Notes: generated by a model from the letters alone, not told the origin. A stretch of DNA of 64,000 nt from Clostridium sp. OM02-18AC (GCF_003481825.1 NZ_QULW01000004.1:141725-205724); one strand, 5' to 3'; positions 35,342 to 44,895 are shown, counted from the first letter of the stretch. Program-made: numbers and translations.

Positions 35342-36139
35342 TTAGATGTAATGCTTCTCGACCAGTTTGCCTACAAGCTTTGCACCCATCTCCTGAATGC
35401 TGCCCTCAAGCATTTCGCCCTTGCCCTTCTGCGGCGGGGTGAAGGAACGGAATACACGGGTAGGAGAAGCTTTCAGTCCACAGTCTGCCGGATCCAGGTC
35501 AACTGCAACGTGATCCCATACGGTGATCTCTTTCTGGTAAGCATCTACGATACCGCCAATGCTCATGTATCTTGGGGTATTTAACTCTTTCACTGCAGTC
35601 AGCAGGCACGGCATGCCAACCTCGATGACCTCGTAGCCATCCTCAAGCTGTCTCTGTACGATAACCTTGTCGCCTTCTACTTTGTAATCCTGTACATAGG
35701 TAACAACCGGAACACCAAGTCTCTGGCCGATCTGCGGTCCAACCTGAGCGGTATCACCATCGATTGCCTGACGGCCAGCGAAGATGATGTCAACCTTGCC
35801 CAGCTCATTGACCTTGCGGATACCAGCTGCGATGGTGGTAGAGGTTGCGCAGGTATCTGCACCACCGAATACACGGTCGCTTAACAGATATGCTTCATCA
35901 GCGCCCATTGCCAGGCACTCACGCAGCATGTAGGTTGCCTGAGGCGGTCCCATGGTCAGGACTGCAACAGAGGTTCCCTCCGGGTCTTTGTCTTTTAACT
36001 GAAGTGCTGCCTCCAGCGCATTTGCGTCATCCGGGTTTAAGATACTCGGAACACCCTCACGGATCAGGGTTCCCTTAACCGGATCAATCTTTACTTCTGT
36101 GGTGTCTGGCACCTGTTTTACACATACTAAGATCTTCAT
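35342..36139 (-). CDS. etfB: Electron transfer flavoprotein beta subunit (Module A)
   Basis: Beta subunit of the Etf dimer, 265 residues. The N-terminus KILVCVKQVPDT is diagnostic. The nucleotide region shows AMGADEAYLLSDR near 95 and GRQAIDGDTAQVGPQ near 127. The family-typical VEVGMPCLLTAVKELNTPRY-like stretch is near 178. ATG at 36139. It follows the acyl-CoA dehydrogenase gene by 20 bases and precedes etfA by about 29, a standard acd-etfB-etfA order. Confidence 0.94.
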   Translation of the reverse strand: MKILVCVKQVPDTTEVKIDPVKGTLIREGVPSILNPDDANALEAALQLKDKDPEGTSVAVLTMGPPQATYMLRECLAMGADEAYLLSDRVFGGADTCATSTTIAAGIRKVNELGKVDIIFAGRQAIDGDTAQVGPQIGQRLGVPVVTYVQDYKVEGDKVIVQRQLEDGYEVIEVGMPCLLTAVKELNTPRYMSIGGIVDAYQKEITVWDHVAVDLDPADCGLKASPTRVFRSFTPPQKGKGEMLEGSIQEMGAKLVGKLVEKHYI

Positions 36140-36159
36140 TATGGTCTGCTCCCTCCTAA

Positions 36160-37305
36160 TTACTTCAGTAATTTACCAGAAATTACCATCTGCTGTACCT
36201 GGCTGGTTCCTTCGTAGATCGTGAATACACGACAGTCACGGAACATACGCTCAATCTTGTAGTCCTTGATGAAGCCATATCCACCATGGATCTGAACGGT
36301 CTTTGCAGCGATCTCGTTGCAGACCTCAGATGCATAGAATTTTGCCATGGAAGCTGCCATGGAAGCATCCTGACCGTTATCGATCAGCCATGCAGTCTTG
36401 TAAACCAGGTTCTTGGCTGCCTCAAGCTTGGTTGCCATCTCAGCCAGCATAAATGCGATCGCCTGGAATTTTGCGATCGGACGGCCAAACTGCTTTCTCT
36501 CTTTTGCATACTTGATTGCTTCATCCAGACAGCCCTGTGCAACACCGATAGACTGTGCAGCAACGCCCATACGTCCGGTATCCAGAGTCTTCATTGCGTT
36601 AATGAAGCCCTTGCCTTCCTGACCAAGCAGGTTGTCTTTATGTACACGTACATTTTCCAGAATGATATCACTGGTTGCGCAGCCTACGACACCCATCTTT
36701 TTCTCCGGCTTACCACAGGATACACCCTCCTGCTTCATGTCTACGATAAATGCGGAAATACCCTTGGTTCCCATGCTCATGTCGGTCTTTGCGTATACAA
36801 CCGCCCAGTCAGCCAGAGGCGCCATGGTGATAAAGGTCTTACGGCCATTCAGGACATAGTAGTCACCGTCTTTTACTGCAGTGGTCTGCATGCCGCCTGC
36901 GTCGGAACCTGCGCCCGGCTCAGTCAGCGCGAAGCAGACCTTCTTTTCGCCGGTTACGACCGGACGTAAATATTTCTCTTTCTGCTCAGCGTTTCCGGAA
37001 AGAAGGAACGGACCGCCGGAAAGGGAGTTCGGGGAAGAAACATAAATACTTGCAACACCGGATACTCTTGCGATCTCTTCCATTACGATAACGTAAGAAC
37101 GCGCGTCTCCGCCCTGTCCACCGTACTGCTTCGGAACCTTGATTCCGAAGAAACCGGCTTTTGCCATCTTGTCGAGGATTTCCTCTGGGAAAACCTCCTC
37201 TTCCTCGACTTTGTCAAGAATTTCTTTTGTCAGCTCTGTCTCTGCAAATTCTCTTGCCAGTTTTCTGACCAGTTCATGCTGCTCTGTGAAAAATGCGTCT
37301 GCCAT
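36160..37305 (-). CDS. Acyl-CoA dehydrogenase / enoyl-CoA reductase (Module A)
   Basis: FAD flavoenzyme, 381 residues, of the short-chain acyl-CoA dehydrogenase family. FAD and substrate motifs are CFALTEPGAGSDAG near 130 and FITMAPLADWAVV near 158. The catalytic base Glu is in TIYEGTSQVQQ near 367. In this operon it most likely works in the reductive direction, reducing the enoyl-CoA made by the dehydratase, with electrons from EtfAB. ATG start; it follows the ligase gene by about 60 bases. Confidence 0.93.
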   Translation of the reverse strand: MADAFFTEQHELVRKLAREFAETELTKEILDKVEEEEVFPEEILDKMAKAGFFGIKVPKQYGGQGGDARSYVIVMEEIARVSGVASIYVSSPNSLSGGPFLLSGNAEQKEKYLRPVVTGEKKVCFALTEPGAGSDAGGMQTTAVKDGDYYVLNGRKTFITMAPLADWAVVYAKTDMSMGTKGISAFIVDMKQEGVSCGKPEKKMGVVGCATSDIILENVRVHKDNLLGQEGKGFINAMKTLDTGRMGVAAQSIGVAQGCLDEAIKYAKERKQFGRPIAKFQAIAFMLAEMATKLEAAKNLVYKTAWLIDNGQDASMAASMAKFYASEVCNEIAAKTVQIHGGYGFIKDYKIERMFRDCRVFTIYEGTSQVQQMVISGKLLK

Positions 37306-37366
37306 CTTGCTCTATTTCCTCCTTCATACATATTGGTATCTAAACCGGATTGCTCCGGCTGTATGC

Positions 37367-38989
37367 TTATTCTTGTGTGCCGCCAGCCGTCTCACGCTGT
37401 TTTGCGGCACGCTCCGCTGCTTCTTTTCGCAGCTCCTTTAATTCAATCTTGCCACTCGCGTTCATGGGGAATTTCTCAAACCAGAATACATAGGCCGGAA
37501 CCTTATAATCTGCCAAATGCTGTTTTAAATAGGAAAGCATCCGTTCTTTATCGATCTGCACTCCCGGCTTCAAAATCACGCAGGCTGCAATTTCTTCCTG
37601 AAGAACCTGCGCCGGAACTCCTACTACCTTAACATCCGCCACCCCTTCATAACGGCGGATCATAAGCTCAATCTCCCTCGGAGAAATATTTTCTCCCGCA
37701 CGGATGATCATCTCTTTGAGGCGTCCGGTAATATGAAGCTCACCCGTTTCGTCGAAGTAGCCGATATCTCCGGTCCTCAGCCATCCATCCTCTGTGAAGA
37801 CTTTGGCATTGGCCTGCGGCAGATGATAATACCCCAGCATGACATTATAGCCCTGAACCTGAATTTCTCCGGCCTTCCCCGGTGCTGCTTCTTTCCCGGT
37901 TGCAAGATCTGCGATACGTGCCTTCACATGTTCGATCACATGTCCGGCCGATACCGCCTTGATTTCATTTGGATCATCCCAGTCTGCAATGGCAATACAT
38001 GGTGATGTTTCTGTCTGTCCGTAAGACGGCTGCAGATGCATCTGCGGAAACCGTCTGCAGATTTCCAGAAAATCCTCCGGGGTACACGGGGAGCCTGCGA
38101 TGATGCCGGATTTCAGATCTGGTGCCTGACGTCCCGCGTACTGCGGTTTGCGGATCAATGCAAGAAACATGCTCGGAACACCGTTTAAGATCGTACATTT
38201 GTACTGATCAATGGCGTCCCACACATGGGCTGTCCGAAAATACGGGATCAGGCACATAGCCATGCCTCCTGTGATACACGCAATCACGCCGGCAGTGATG
38301 CCGAAGCAATGAAACAGTGGAACGGTTATGCACATCTTATCCGTAACGCCCCAGTGCATTGCCTCCACCATGGCACGGCTGTTGTTGATCAGCTGCTCAT
38401 GGCTCAGCAGGATCCCCTTTGGAAGGGATGTGGTGCCGGACGTAAAGATCATGCAGGCCGCGTCCTCCGGCTGTACCTGGCTTTTCAGCTCCTGTACACG
38501 GGCCAGAAGTTCCGGTGACTTTTCCCGGCGGCCGAAGCTGTCCGGGCTCATCCAGGTTCCTGCTTCCTTTTCATCCAGATGAAGGAAGCGCTTTACCCTC
38601 GGCGTATCCTTCCGGATATCCGCGATCACATCATCATAGACAATATCCTTGCAGCCAGTGCCGCAGAACACATATTCCACATCGGAGTAATTCAGGATTC
38701 CCTTCAGTTCTTCATCCCGGTAACAGGTATTGATCAGCACCGGAACGGCACCAATCTTCACCAGCGCCAGAAAGGTAAATACCCAGTTCGGACTGTTGAC
38801 ACTCCAGATTCCCACATGGGTTCCCCGTGTGACTCCCATATCGTCCAGTCTGCCTGCCATAAGATCTGATGTCTCATCCAGCTGGGCGAAGCTACAGCTC
38901 CAGCCAAACATTTCCATAGCGGTGTGATCTCCGATCACGGCTGCCTGTTCCTTCAGATACTGCCCGATTGTTTTTTTCGTCAATTCCAT
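37367..38989 (-). CDS. AMP-forming acyl-CoA ligase (Module A)
   Basis: Activates a carboxylic acid to its CoA thioester through an acyl-adenylate, about 540 residues. Motifs in order are IFTSGTTSLPKG near 185, YGQTETSP near 325, the hinge/ATP stretch LRTGDIGYFDETG near 410, RLKEMIIRAGENISPREIE near 430, and the catalytic-lysine end NASGKIELKEL near 520. A second gene of the same family is in Module B. The longest frame starts at 39016, but GGAGAG before the ATG at 38989 is preferred. In the related fld cluster a ligase (FldL) primes the pathway; the acid used here is unknown. Confidence 0.9.
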   Translation of the reverse strand: MELTKKTIGQYLKEQAAVIGDHTAMEMFGWSCSFAQLDETSDLMAGRLDDMGVTRGTHVGIWSVNSPNWVFTFLALVKIGAVPVLINTCYRDEELKGILNYSDVEYVFCGTGCKDIVYDDVIADIRKDTPRVKRFLHLDEKEAGTWMSPDSFGRREKSPELLARVQELKSQVQPEDAACMIFTSGTTSLPKGILLSHEQLINNSRAMVEAMHWGVTDKMCITVPLFHCFGITAGVIACITGGMAMCLIPYFRTAHVWDAIDQYKCTILNGVPSMFLALIRKPQYAGRQAPDLKSGIIAGSPCTPEDFLEICRRFPQMHLQPSYGQTETSPCIAIADWDDPNEIKAVSAGHVIEHVKARIADLATGKEAAPGKAGEIQVQGYNVMLGYYHLPQANAKVFTEDGWLRTGDIGYFDETGELHITGRLKEMIIRAGENISPREIELMIRRYEGVADVKVVGVPAQVLQEEIAACVILKPGVQIDKERMLSYLKQHLADYKVPAYVFWFEKFPMNASGKIELKELRKEAAERAAKQRETAGGTQE

Positions 38990-38999
38990 GTTCTCTCCA

Positions 39000-39013
39000 A
39001 CTTGTATACAAGT
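39000..39013. promoter_or_regulatory. Perfect 14-bp palindrome ACTTGTATACAAGT
   Basis: The palindrome lies directly upstream of the ligase RBS. Its GT-AT-AC core is the pattern bound by GntR-family regulators, two of which are encoded nearby. A related copy is at 45015-45026. Binding is inferred. Confidence 0.45.
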
Positions 39014-39026
39014 CATTGCCGCATAG

Positions 39027-39059
39027 AGGGCTGCGTGGCTTCTGCGCCTGCGCAGCCCT
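39027..39059 (-). other. Intercistronic hairpin without T-tract
   Basis: A nine-base-pair G+C-rich stem, AGGGCTGCG with CGCAGCCCT, lies between the CoA-transferase stop and the ligase start. With no T-run after it, RNA processing or stability is more likely than termination. Confidence 0.6.
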
Positions 39060-39090
39060 GCTTCCTTACTACAATGCTAAGGAACACTCA

Positions 39091-40332
39091 TTATGCTTTT
39101 TTCGGATCTTCCCAGATATAAAGAGTTCCGTTTGCTTTCAGTGCATCAATCTGCTCATCATTATAACCGATTTCCTTCAGAACATCAACACCCTGCTCAC
39201 CGATTAACGGTCCACGTCTGTAATCCGGAACACCCATATTTTCAAACTTAACAGGTGTACGAACCAGTCTTCTGGTATTGCCATTAGAATAGGTCATATC
39301 GTAGAAGCAGTGATTTGCTTCTGCCTGCTTATCGTTACGGATCTCGATCCAGTTCTGGCACAGTGCGAACGGAATATCTGCTGCAGTCAGGATTTCTCTC
39401 CATTCTGCTGCGGTCTTCTTTTCGAAAGCTTCCATAACAATATCATAAACTTCCGTAGTCAGACCCTTTTCCTGACAGGTCAGGATCGGGAAGTAATTCT
39501 CATTCTCTACCAGATCCTCACGGCCTACTGCTGCAATGAACTTCTTGTAATAGGTGTTGTAATCCGGCATACAGGTCTGAATATAACGGTCATCTGCGGT
39601 ATGCCATGCGGAGTTGAACGGGTTAGCACCATTGCGGATGTTGATCGGATACTGCTGTGCAATACCTTCATAGTTGGATGCCTGAACCATCATGCCCATG
39701 TTGTATACAGCACTCTCAAACAGGGAAGTCTCAACCTTCTCACCGACACCTTTGGTCTTTGCCTGATATAATGCAGCCAGAATACCTGCTACCAGGTTCA
39801 TACCTACGTTGTGGTCACCGACACCAGGTGCACCGTTGAACGGGACATCGCTTCTCTGACGCAGAGTCTCAAAGTATCCGCCTCTTGCGAAGAATGCGGT
39901 AAAGTCAAATCCCGGAAGATCCTTATCCGGACCATACTCACCATAACCAGTACAGATTGCATAAACCAGCTTCGGATATCTTTCCTTTAAGGTTTCATAG
40001 TCAAGACCAGCTCTCTGAAGAGCCTGTACGCGCCAGTTGGTGATCAGGACATCTGCGGAATCCAGCAGCTTGAAGAATGCCTCCTTGCCCTCCGGAGTTT
40101 TCATGTTCAGGGAGATACATCTCTTATTACCATTCTCCAGATCCCAGGTTGTATTCTCATACATATCTAACGGACGTCCCTCAGACGGAGCGGTATATCT
40201 TAACGGATCACCCTTTGCGGACTCAATTTTAATAACATCTGCTCCAAGGTCAGCCATAAATCTGCCTGCGGTTGCCGCAGCGATAAAGGTTGCCAGCTCA
40301 ATAACTTTTACACCTTCCAATGGTTTGCTCAT
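39091..40332 (-). CDS. CaiB/BaiF family III CoA-transferase (Module A, HadA/FldA-like)
   Basis: Moves CoA from an acyl-CoA product to the incoming acid, 413 residues. The N-terminus (PLEGVKVIELATFIAA, ADLGADVIKIE) is typical for family III. The catalytic Asp is predicted in LPGFDFTAFFARGG near residue 143. Placed beside the dehydratase genes, it most likely loads a (R)-2-hydroxy acid from the enoyl- or acyl-CoA, as HadA and FldA do in Clostridium. ATG start. It is the gene after the transporter, spaced by 45 bases. Confidence 0.88.
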   Translation of the reverse strand: MSKPLEGVKVIELATFIAAATAGRFMADLGADVIKIESAKGDPLRYTAPSEGRPLDMYENTTWDLENGNKRCISLNMKTPEGKEAFFKLLDSADVLITNWRVQALQRAGLDYETLKERYPKLVYAICTGYGEYGPDKDLPGFDFTAFFARGGYFETLRQRSDVPFNGAPGVGDHNVGMNLVAGILAALYQAKTKGVGEKVETSLFESAVYNMGMMVQASNYEGIAQQYPINIRNGANPFNSAWHTADDRYIQTCMPDYNTYYKKFIAAVGREDLVENENYFPILTCQEKGLTTEVYDIVMEAFEKKTAAEWREILTAADIPFALCQNWIEIRNDKQAEANHCFYDMTYSNGNTRRLVRTPVKFENMGVPDYRRGPLIGEQGVDVLKEIGYNDEQIDALKANGTLYIWEDPKKA

Positions 40333-40377
40333 TTTATGTTACACTCCTTTTTGAAAAATATAATGTTCCTAACAGAT

Positions 40378-41502
40378 TCAGTCTTTGGTATCGAACTTGG
40401 TAGCTGCCATATGTACCAGATATGGGATCATGATAACCGGAATGGTTAAATAGCCCAGGTACTTGTAGCCTACTGCCACGATCTTATTCAGACCCAGCTG
40501 AGCAATACCGAATGCTACTACGGTACAGATCAGGGTAACAGCAATAACCTTTGCGCCCGGTTTTGCAGTCGGATCAAAGTTTTTGTCCAGAGAAGAACAT
40601 ACACGGTTGGACATACCGGCGATCATGTTTACTGCAGTAGATACAGAACCAAGTACGATCAGGATGGAAATGATCGGGCGAAGGACGCCCGGTGCCACAC
40701 CTCTGTTTACCAGGATCAGCAGCGGAATGCTCTCGGTTGCGAAGTTCGGATCATTTGCGATTGCCATCAGACCAACAACAGCCATCAGGCAAATCAGAAC
40801 GTTTACGAAAAATCCCTGAACCATAGAGGTCTTCGCGTCATCCGGAGATGCGAACGGTTTTGCGTGCTGTACTAACAGACCGATGGATGCCAGCTGGAAG
40901 GCTGCATATACGAAGCCGATCCACAGTGCCTTGCCAAACGGTGCCGGATTTGCCATGCTCGCGGAAATGTTTGCGGAAATATCACCCCACTGTGCGATGA
41001 TATTCGGAATATAAACGATCAACAGTCCCGCAACAATCAGTACCGATAAAGTAGCAGCCACTTTACGTACTACGTTGGTGCCATATACAGCTACCGCAAA
41101 AATAAAGATTCCTACAAAGATCGTTCCAACCCAGTGATTAATGCCAAATGCACTTTCCATAGTGCTGACACCGGTTGCGAATGCTGCTGCCGGAGCTACG
41201 CATATCGTCACAATATATACCAGCTCATACAGATTGGAAAAAATCGGCGCATACTTGCCATAAAAACTGTTATTGAAGCTTCTGTAATCATAAACCTCAT
41301 GCTTCTTTGCATATCTCAGTGCATACCACTGGAAAAATGCACCCAGAAATTGAGTCATAATGCAGGTTACGAATGCCCAGATTCCGAACTGTACGAAATA
41401 CTGACGAAGCTGGTTGCCTGATGCAAAACCGCCGCCGAACTGTGTCGTAAACCACACAAATGCAACACCTACTGTTACGGACATTTTGTCTTTACTAATC
41501 AT
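40378..41502 (-). CDS. YkvI-type membrane transporter in the fermentation operon
   Basis: 374-residue protein with about ten membrane helices. The first helix contains TTQFGGGFASGNQLRQYF, a glycine-rich unwound-helix pattern like that of YkvI proteins in the amino-acid/sodium symporter superfamily. Family function is unproven. Its place inside Module A, between hadC and the CoA-transferase, suggests uptake of the amino acid or 2-hydroxy acid that the pathway consumes, or export of the product. ATG with a weak GGGGGAT upstream. The gap to hadC is about 127 bases, the largest in the operon. Confidence 0.72.
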   Translation of the reverse strand: MISKDKMSVTVGVAFVWFTTQFGGGFASGNQLRQYFVQFGIWAFVTCIMTQFLGAFFQWYALRYAKKHEVYDYRSFNNSFYGKYAPIFSNLYELVYIVTICVAPAAAFATGVSTMESAFGINHWVGTIFVGIFIFAVAVYGTNVVRKVAATLSVLIVAGLLIVYIPNIIAQWGDISANISASMANPAPFGKALWIGFVYAAFQLASIGLLVQHAKPFASPDDAKTSMVQGFFVNVLICLMAVVGLMAIANDPNFATESIPLLILVNRGVAPGVLRPIISILIVLGSVSTAVNMIAGMSNRVCSSLDKNFDPTAKPGAKVIAVTLICTVVAFGIAQLGLNKIVAVGYKYLGYLTIPVIMIPYLVHMAATKFDTKD

Positions 41503-41629
41503 AATGCCATCCCCCTATTTTTTTCTGCAGATCCTGTTCTATGAAAGGCTTCCCGCCTGACATAGTTCCCACAGTTTCTTTTATATCGCAAAGCGGACGA
41601 TTCCGGCCCGCCTCTCGATCAACATTTTG

Positions 41630-42739
41630 TTACAGCATTTCCTTGAACGCCTGGATCATGGTGGCTGCCTGCTCGTAGTTTACCATCTGGCGGTCAACCT
41701 CGATATTTAAGTTCAGGAGACCTGCCTGCTCGCATGCTCTCTTGATCGGAACGTAATCAAACTCCTCCGGATCACAGAACTTGGTCATCAGAACGATGAT
41801 GCCCTTTGCGTCATGGGCCTTTGCCTGCTCAATGATATAATCCACACGTTTCTTTTCCTTATCATAAAGGAGTGTGCAGTTGTCCATGTTTGCGAATTTT
41901 TGTGCCAGTGCGTCTACCGGATTCATCATTTCCGGGGTATCGGTACGATACTGTCTGGTCTCGTTCGCAACATCATCTGCAACAATCTGGATGCCGTTGT
42001 CGTCGAAAATCTTTAACATGCCAGGAGCATCTGCCAGAATGCCGCTTACCAGAACACGGGCTGTGCGGGTGCTCTTCGGACCGGCTAAGAGCTCAGCAGT
42101 CAGTTCTTTTACAATTGCGGTATGCTCTTCCGGAAGCATGAACCATGCGCTCTTGAATACATCGCTTCTCTCAGCTGCGGTGATATCTGCATTTGCTGCT
42201 GCCTCAGAGAATGCTCTCATAGCTGCGTTGTGCTCGTTGTATACTTTAATGGACTCAGACAGCGCGAATTCGGAGAAGTGTGCTCCGGTTGCAACGGTCA
42301 GGTCATTGATGACTCTCTCATAACCGGCCTTGGTGAACTTGATGCCGAAATCCGGTTTCCGGTTCTGCGGATAGGTCATCGGGATGAACGGGATATCCTT
42401 TACTGCGTATTTCCAGTTCTGGCCCAGAGTCTTTAAGGAGTCACACAGAGACGGGATGATGATAGCAGAAATGCCCTTATACTCGCCCTTGATTCCCAGC
42501 TCCAGGATTGTCTGCATGATAGAGCAGATAAATGCCGGATAATATTTCTTTGCCTCGTTGATCTCCATGTCTGCGCCCCAGACACCCATCGGTACCAGGC
42601 CCATGGAATGAACGATCTCCTGCGGTGTATAATAGGTTACTGCAACGACCTTCTTACCTTCAGCCAGATATTTGTCCAGCTGTTTTCTTGGATTTGCAGC
42701 AACTTCATGAAGCTGTGCTAATAATTCCTTTGCTGCCAT
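41630..42739 (-). CDS. 2-hydroxyacyl-CoA dehydratase, HadC/HgdB-type subunit
   Basis: One half of the oxygen-sensitive (R)-2-hydroxyacyl-CoA dehydratase heterodimer, 369 residues, [4Fe-4S]-binding family D. Cysteines conserved in the family are in PAFICSIMQ near 72, IPSLCDSLK near 98 and TKFCDPEEFD near 335. It makes the enoyl-CoA by a ketyl-radical mechanism after one electron from the activator. ATG start with a GGAGG-type site. It begins two bases after the hadB stop, so the subunits are co-translated in equal amounts. Confidence 0.92.
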   Translation of the reverse strand: MAAKELLAQLHEVAANPRKQLDKYLAEGKKVVAVTYYTPQEIVHSMGLVPMGVWGADMEINEAKKYYPAFICSIMQTILELGIKGEYKGISAIIIPSLCDSLKTLGQNWKYAVKDIPFIPMTYPQNRKPDFGIKFTKAGYERVINDLTVATGAHFSEFALSESIKVYNEHNAAMRAFSEAAANADITAAERSDVFKSAWFMLPEEHTAIVKELTAELLAGPKSTRTARVLVSGILADAPGMLKIFDDNGIQIVADDVANETRQYRTDTPEMMNPVDALAQKFANMDNCTLLYDKEKKRVDYIIEQAKAHDAKGIIVLMTKFCDPEEFDYVPIKRACEQAGLLNLNIEVDRQMVNYEQAATMIQAFKEML

Positions 42740-42741
42740 CT

Positions 42742-43977
42742 CTATTTCCCTCCTTTGTTTGCTTCCATGATCTCTGTCAGACCCTGTACGCGGGTATCGT
42801 ACTGTGCCTCAGAGAAGTTTCTCGGATCAGCCTGGTCGCCATCGAAGGAAACAACCGGGATGCCGCATGCCTCGCCGATCTGACGGCTCATCTCCGGCAT
42901 GAATCCGGACCACAGCTTGCAGGAGCGGTTGGTATGTACTAACAGACCTTCTACATGGTTATCCTTGCAGAGCTTGATGCGTTTGTCTCTGGAATGCTCA
43001 AGGTTCATGGCATTCGGAACGTTTGCGTATGCACGGCACATTCCGTCAAAGTCATCGTAGATGAAGCCGAATGCGTCAGCATAAATGGTGGTTACCATGT
43101 TGATGCCTCTGCCCTTTAAGCCGGTAGAGGTAACACGCAGCCACGGCCAGCATGCAATACCTTCGAACATGATACGGTATTTCTCTTCTGCGCGGAAAGT
43201 GGAAGTGCCCTTTTCATGGTTCTCTTTGTACTCTTTTAACAGGGTTTCCATAGCGTCGCCTGCCTCTTCTTTACCACGTGCGGTAACCATAACTGCCATG
43301 TGGTTTAACAGGTCAAATCCGTTAAACGGAGATGGAACATATTTTGCCTGGGAGGTTGCCTCGATCCATGCGCGGCTTGCGCGTCCGGAGGAAGCCATAA
43401 CCTCTTTGAAGCGCTCATCGCTCCATTTCTTGCCGGTATACGCTTCCAGACCATGGATAACATCCCAGAACTGAGCCTTGATGTACTCGGTCTCCGCATC
43501 GGATACCTCGTAATCCGGGTTGAACGGAATATCGATCATGAACATTGGGATGTTCAGCTCTTTTGCCAGGTTTTCGTACCATTTGATCATACAGTTACAG
43601 ATGTTGTTACAGCAAAGTACGAAGTCCGGCATCGGCATATCCTGCTCCGGAGCGGATTTCAGTTTTGCATAAGCAAGGGAGATACGTGCATATGCGCAGA
43701 TATCGTTGGAGTAGCCCTCGCCCTCTGCCTCATTACACATTCTCTCACCGCCGCCTCTTGCTGCAATGCCGGCTGCCTGGTTTTCCGGGTAGCAGACATA
43801 CAGTCCGAGCGTCTCCGGGATTTCTACCGGGAAGTTGCTGGCACACCAGCCAACCATCTCTCCGCGTTTTTTGGCCTCCATCGCATCACTGTAAGCCTTT
43901 GCCGCGATCTGGCCCAGCTTAAACTTTGCTGAGTTCGGATCTGGTGCTGGTCTGCTCTTTTTTACTTCTTCAGCCAT
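42742..43977 (-). CDS. 2-hydroxyacyl-CoA dehydratase, HadB/HgdA-type subunit
   Basis: Catalytic half of the dehydratase, 411 residues, HgdB/HadB fold. Conserved cysteine regions are MVGWCASNFP near 44, GLYVCYPENQAAG near 62, GERMCNEAEG near 80 and VLCCNNICNC near 122. It works with HadC and needs the ATP-driven activator HadI, encoded just upstream. Substrates of related enzymes are 2-hydroxyisocaproyl-CoA, phenyllactyl-CoA and 2-hydroxyglutaryl-CoA; which applies here cannot be seen. Confidence 0.92.
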   Translation of the reverse strand: MAEEVKKSRPAPDPNSAKFKLGQIAAKAYSDAMEAKKRGEMVGWCASNFPVEIPETLGLYVCYPENQAAGIAARGGGERMCNEAEGEGYSNDICAYARISLAYAKLKSAPEQDMPMPDFVLCCNNICNCMIKWYENLAKELNIPMFMIDIPFNPDYEVSDAETEYIKAQFWDVIHGLEAYTGKKWSDERFKEVMASSGRASRAWIEATSQAKYVPSPFNGFDLLNHMAVMVTARGKEEAGDAMETLLKEYKENHEKGTSTFRAEEKYRIMFEGIACWPWLRVTSTGLKGRGINMVTTIYADAFGFIYDDFDGMCRAYANVPNAMNLEHSRDKRIKLCKDNHVEGLLVHTNRSCKLWSGFMPEMSRQIGEACGIPVVSFDGDQADPRNFSEAQYDTRVQGLTEIMEANKGGK

Positions 43978-44115
43978 TGTGAAAAACCTCCTTTATACAT
44001 TTTCATTTCCTAAACTTAAATAGGTTCTGGCCGTCCGCACGTCACTTGCGGCGTCTGTCCGGTCTGTATCAGCTCGCGTCCTCCGCAAAGGAACACGGTA
44101 AGCTTTCTGTTTGAT

Positions 44116-44895
44116 CTATGACTGGCTGCTCTTTCCGTATGCGTAAATTGCTGCGCCGAGAGCTCCAAGTTCCTGTGCCCGCTTGTCGTAGTAGATTTCC
44201 ACGCCAAGCTCCTTTGCCATGGCATTGCGGACACCGCCGTTCTGCGCCACGCCGCCGCTCATGCAGACCTCCTCGCGGATGCCTACACGCTTTGCCAGAG
44301 ATGCAACCCTGGTTGCCACAGACTGGCAGATACCTGCTACCAGATCCGGGATATCAGTTCCGGATGCCAGCTGGGAAATTACCTCGGACTCTGCGAATAC
44401 CGTGCAGGTGCTGGAGATGCTTGCCGGCTTTACTGCTTTTGCGGCTTCGGTTTCCAGCTGGGAAATATCAAGCTTCAGGATATTTGCCATAACATCCAGG
44501 AATCTGCCGGTTCCTGCCGCGCATTTGTCATTCATAACAAAGTTAATCATGCGTCCCTCTTCATTCAGAGAAAGAACCTTGGCATCCTGGCCTCCTATAT
44601 CGATTACTGTTCTTGCGCCCGGACAAACATAGTGGACACCCAGCGCATGACAGGTCAGCTCACTGACCTGATAATCTGCCCCATCATAGGTCTGGCGTCC
44701 GTATCCGGTTGCCACGGTGCATGCCATATCTGCCTGCGTAAGACCGCTTTCTTTCATTACATTTTCCAGTGCCTTGCTGACTCCGTCTGTTCCGACGGTA
44801 GCTACCACAATGGAGGAGGCCACGATTTCGCTTCCATCCTTCAGGATTACTGCCTTGGATGTAGTAGAGCCAATATCAATTCCCAGTGTATACAT
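44116..44895 (-). CDS. 2-hydroxyacyl-CoA dehydratase activator (HadI/FldI/HgdC type)
   Basis: ATP-hydrolysing [4Fe-4S] homodimer that injects a high-energy electron into the dehydratase, 259 residues. The ASKHA ATPase N-terminus is GIDIGSTTSKAV. The cluster-ligand cysteines are in CAAGTGRF near residue 125 and STCTVFAESEV near 163. GARTVIDIGGQD near 93 and CMSGGVAQN near 210 complete the ATPase. A GTG three codons upstream is open, but AGAGGTG favours the ATG at 44895. It is the first gene of Module A, with a long A+T-rich leader. Compare the broken copy at 51529-52053. Confidence 0.94.
   Translation of the reverse strand: MYTLGIDIGSTTSKAVILKDGSEIVASSIVVATVGTDGVSKALENVMKESGLTQADMACTVATGYGRQTYDGADYQVSELTCHALGVHYVCPGARTVIDIGGQDAKVLSLNEEGRMINFVMNDKCAAGTGRFLDVMANILKLDISQLETEAAKAVKPASISSTCTVFAESEVISQLASGTDIPDLVAGICQSVATRVASLAKRVGIREEVCMSGGVAQNGGVRNAMAKELGVEIYYDKRAQELGALGAAIYAYGKSSQS

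Noticed and set aside
34290..37305. Caffeyl-CoA reductase (CarCDE) complex
   Set aside because: The order acd-etfB-etfA fits, but neither EtfA has the N-terminal ferredoxin domain of CarE, so this name is not supported.
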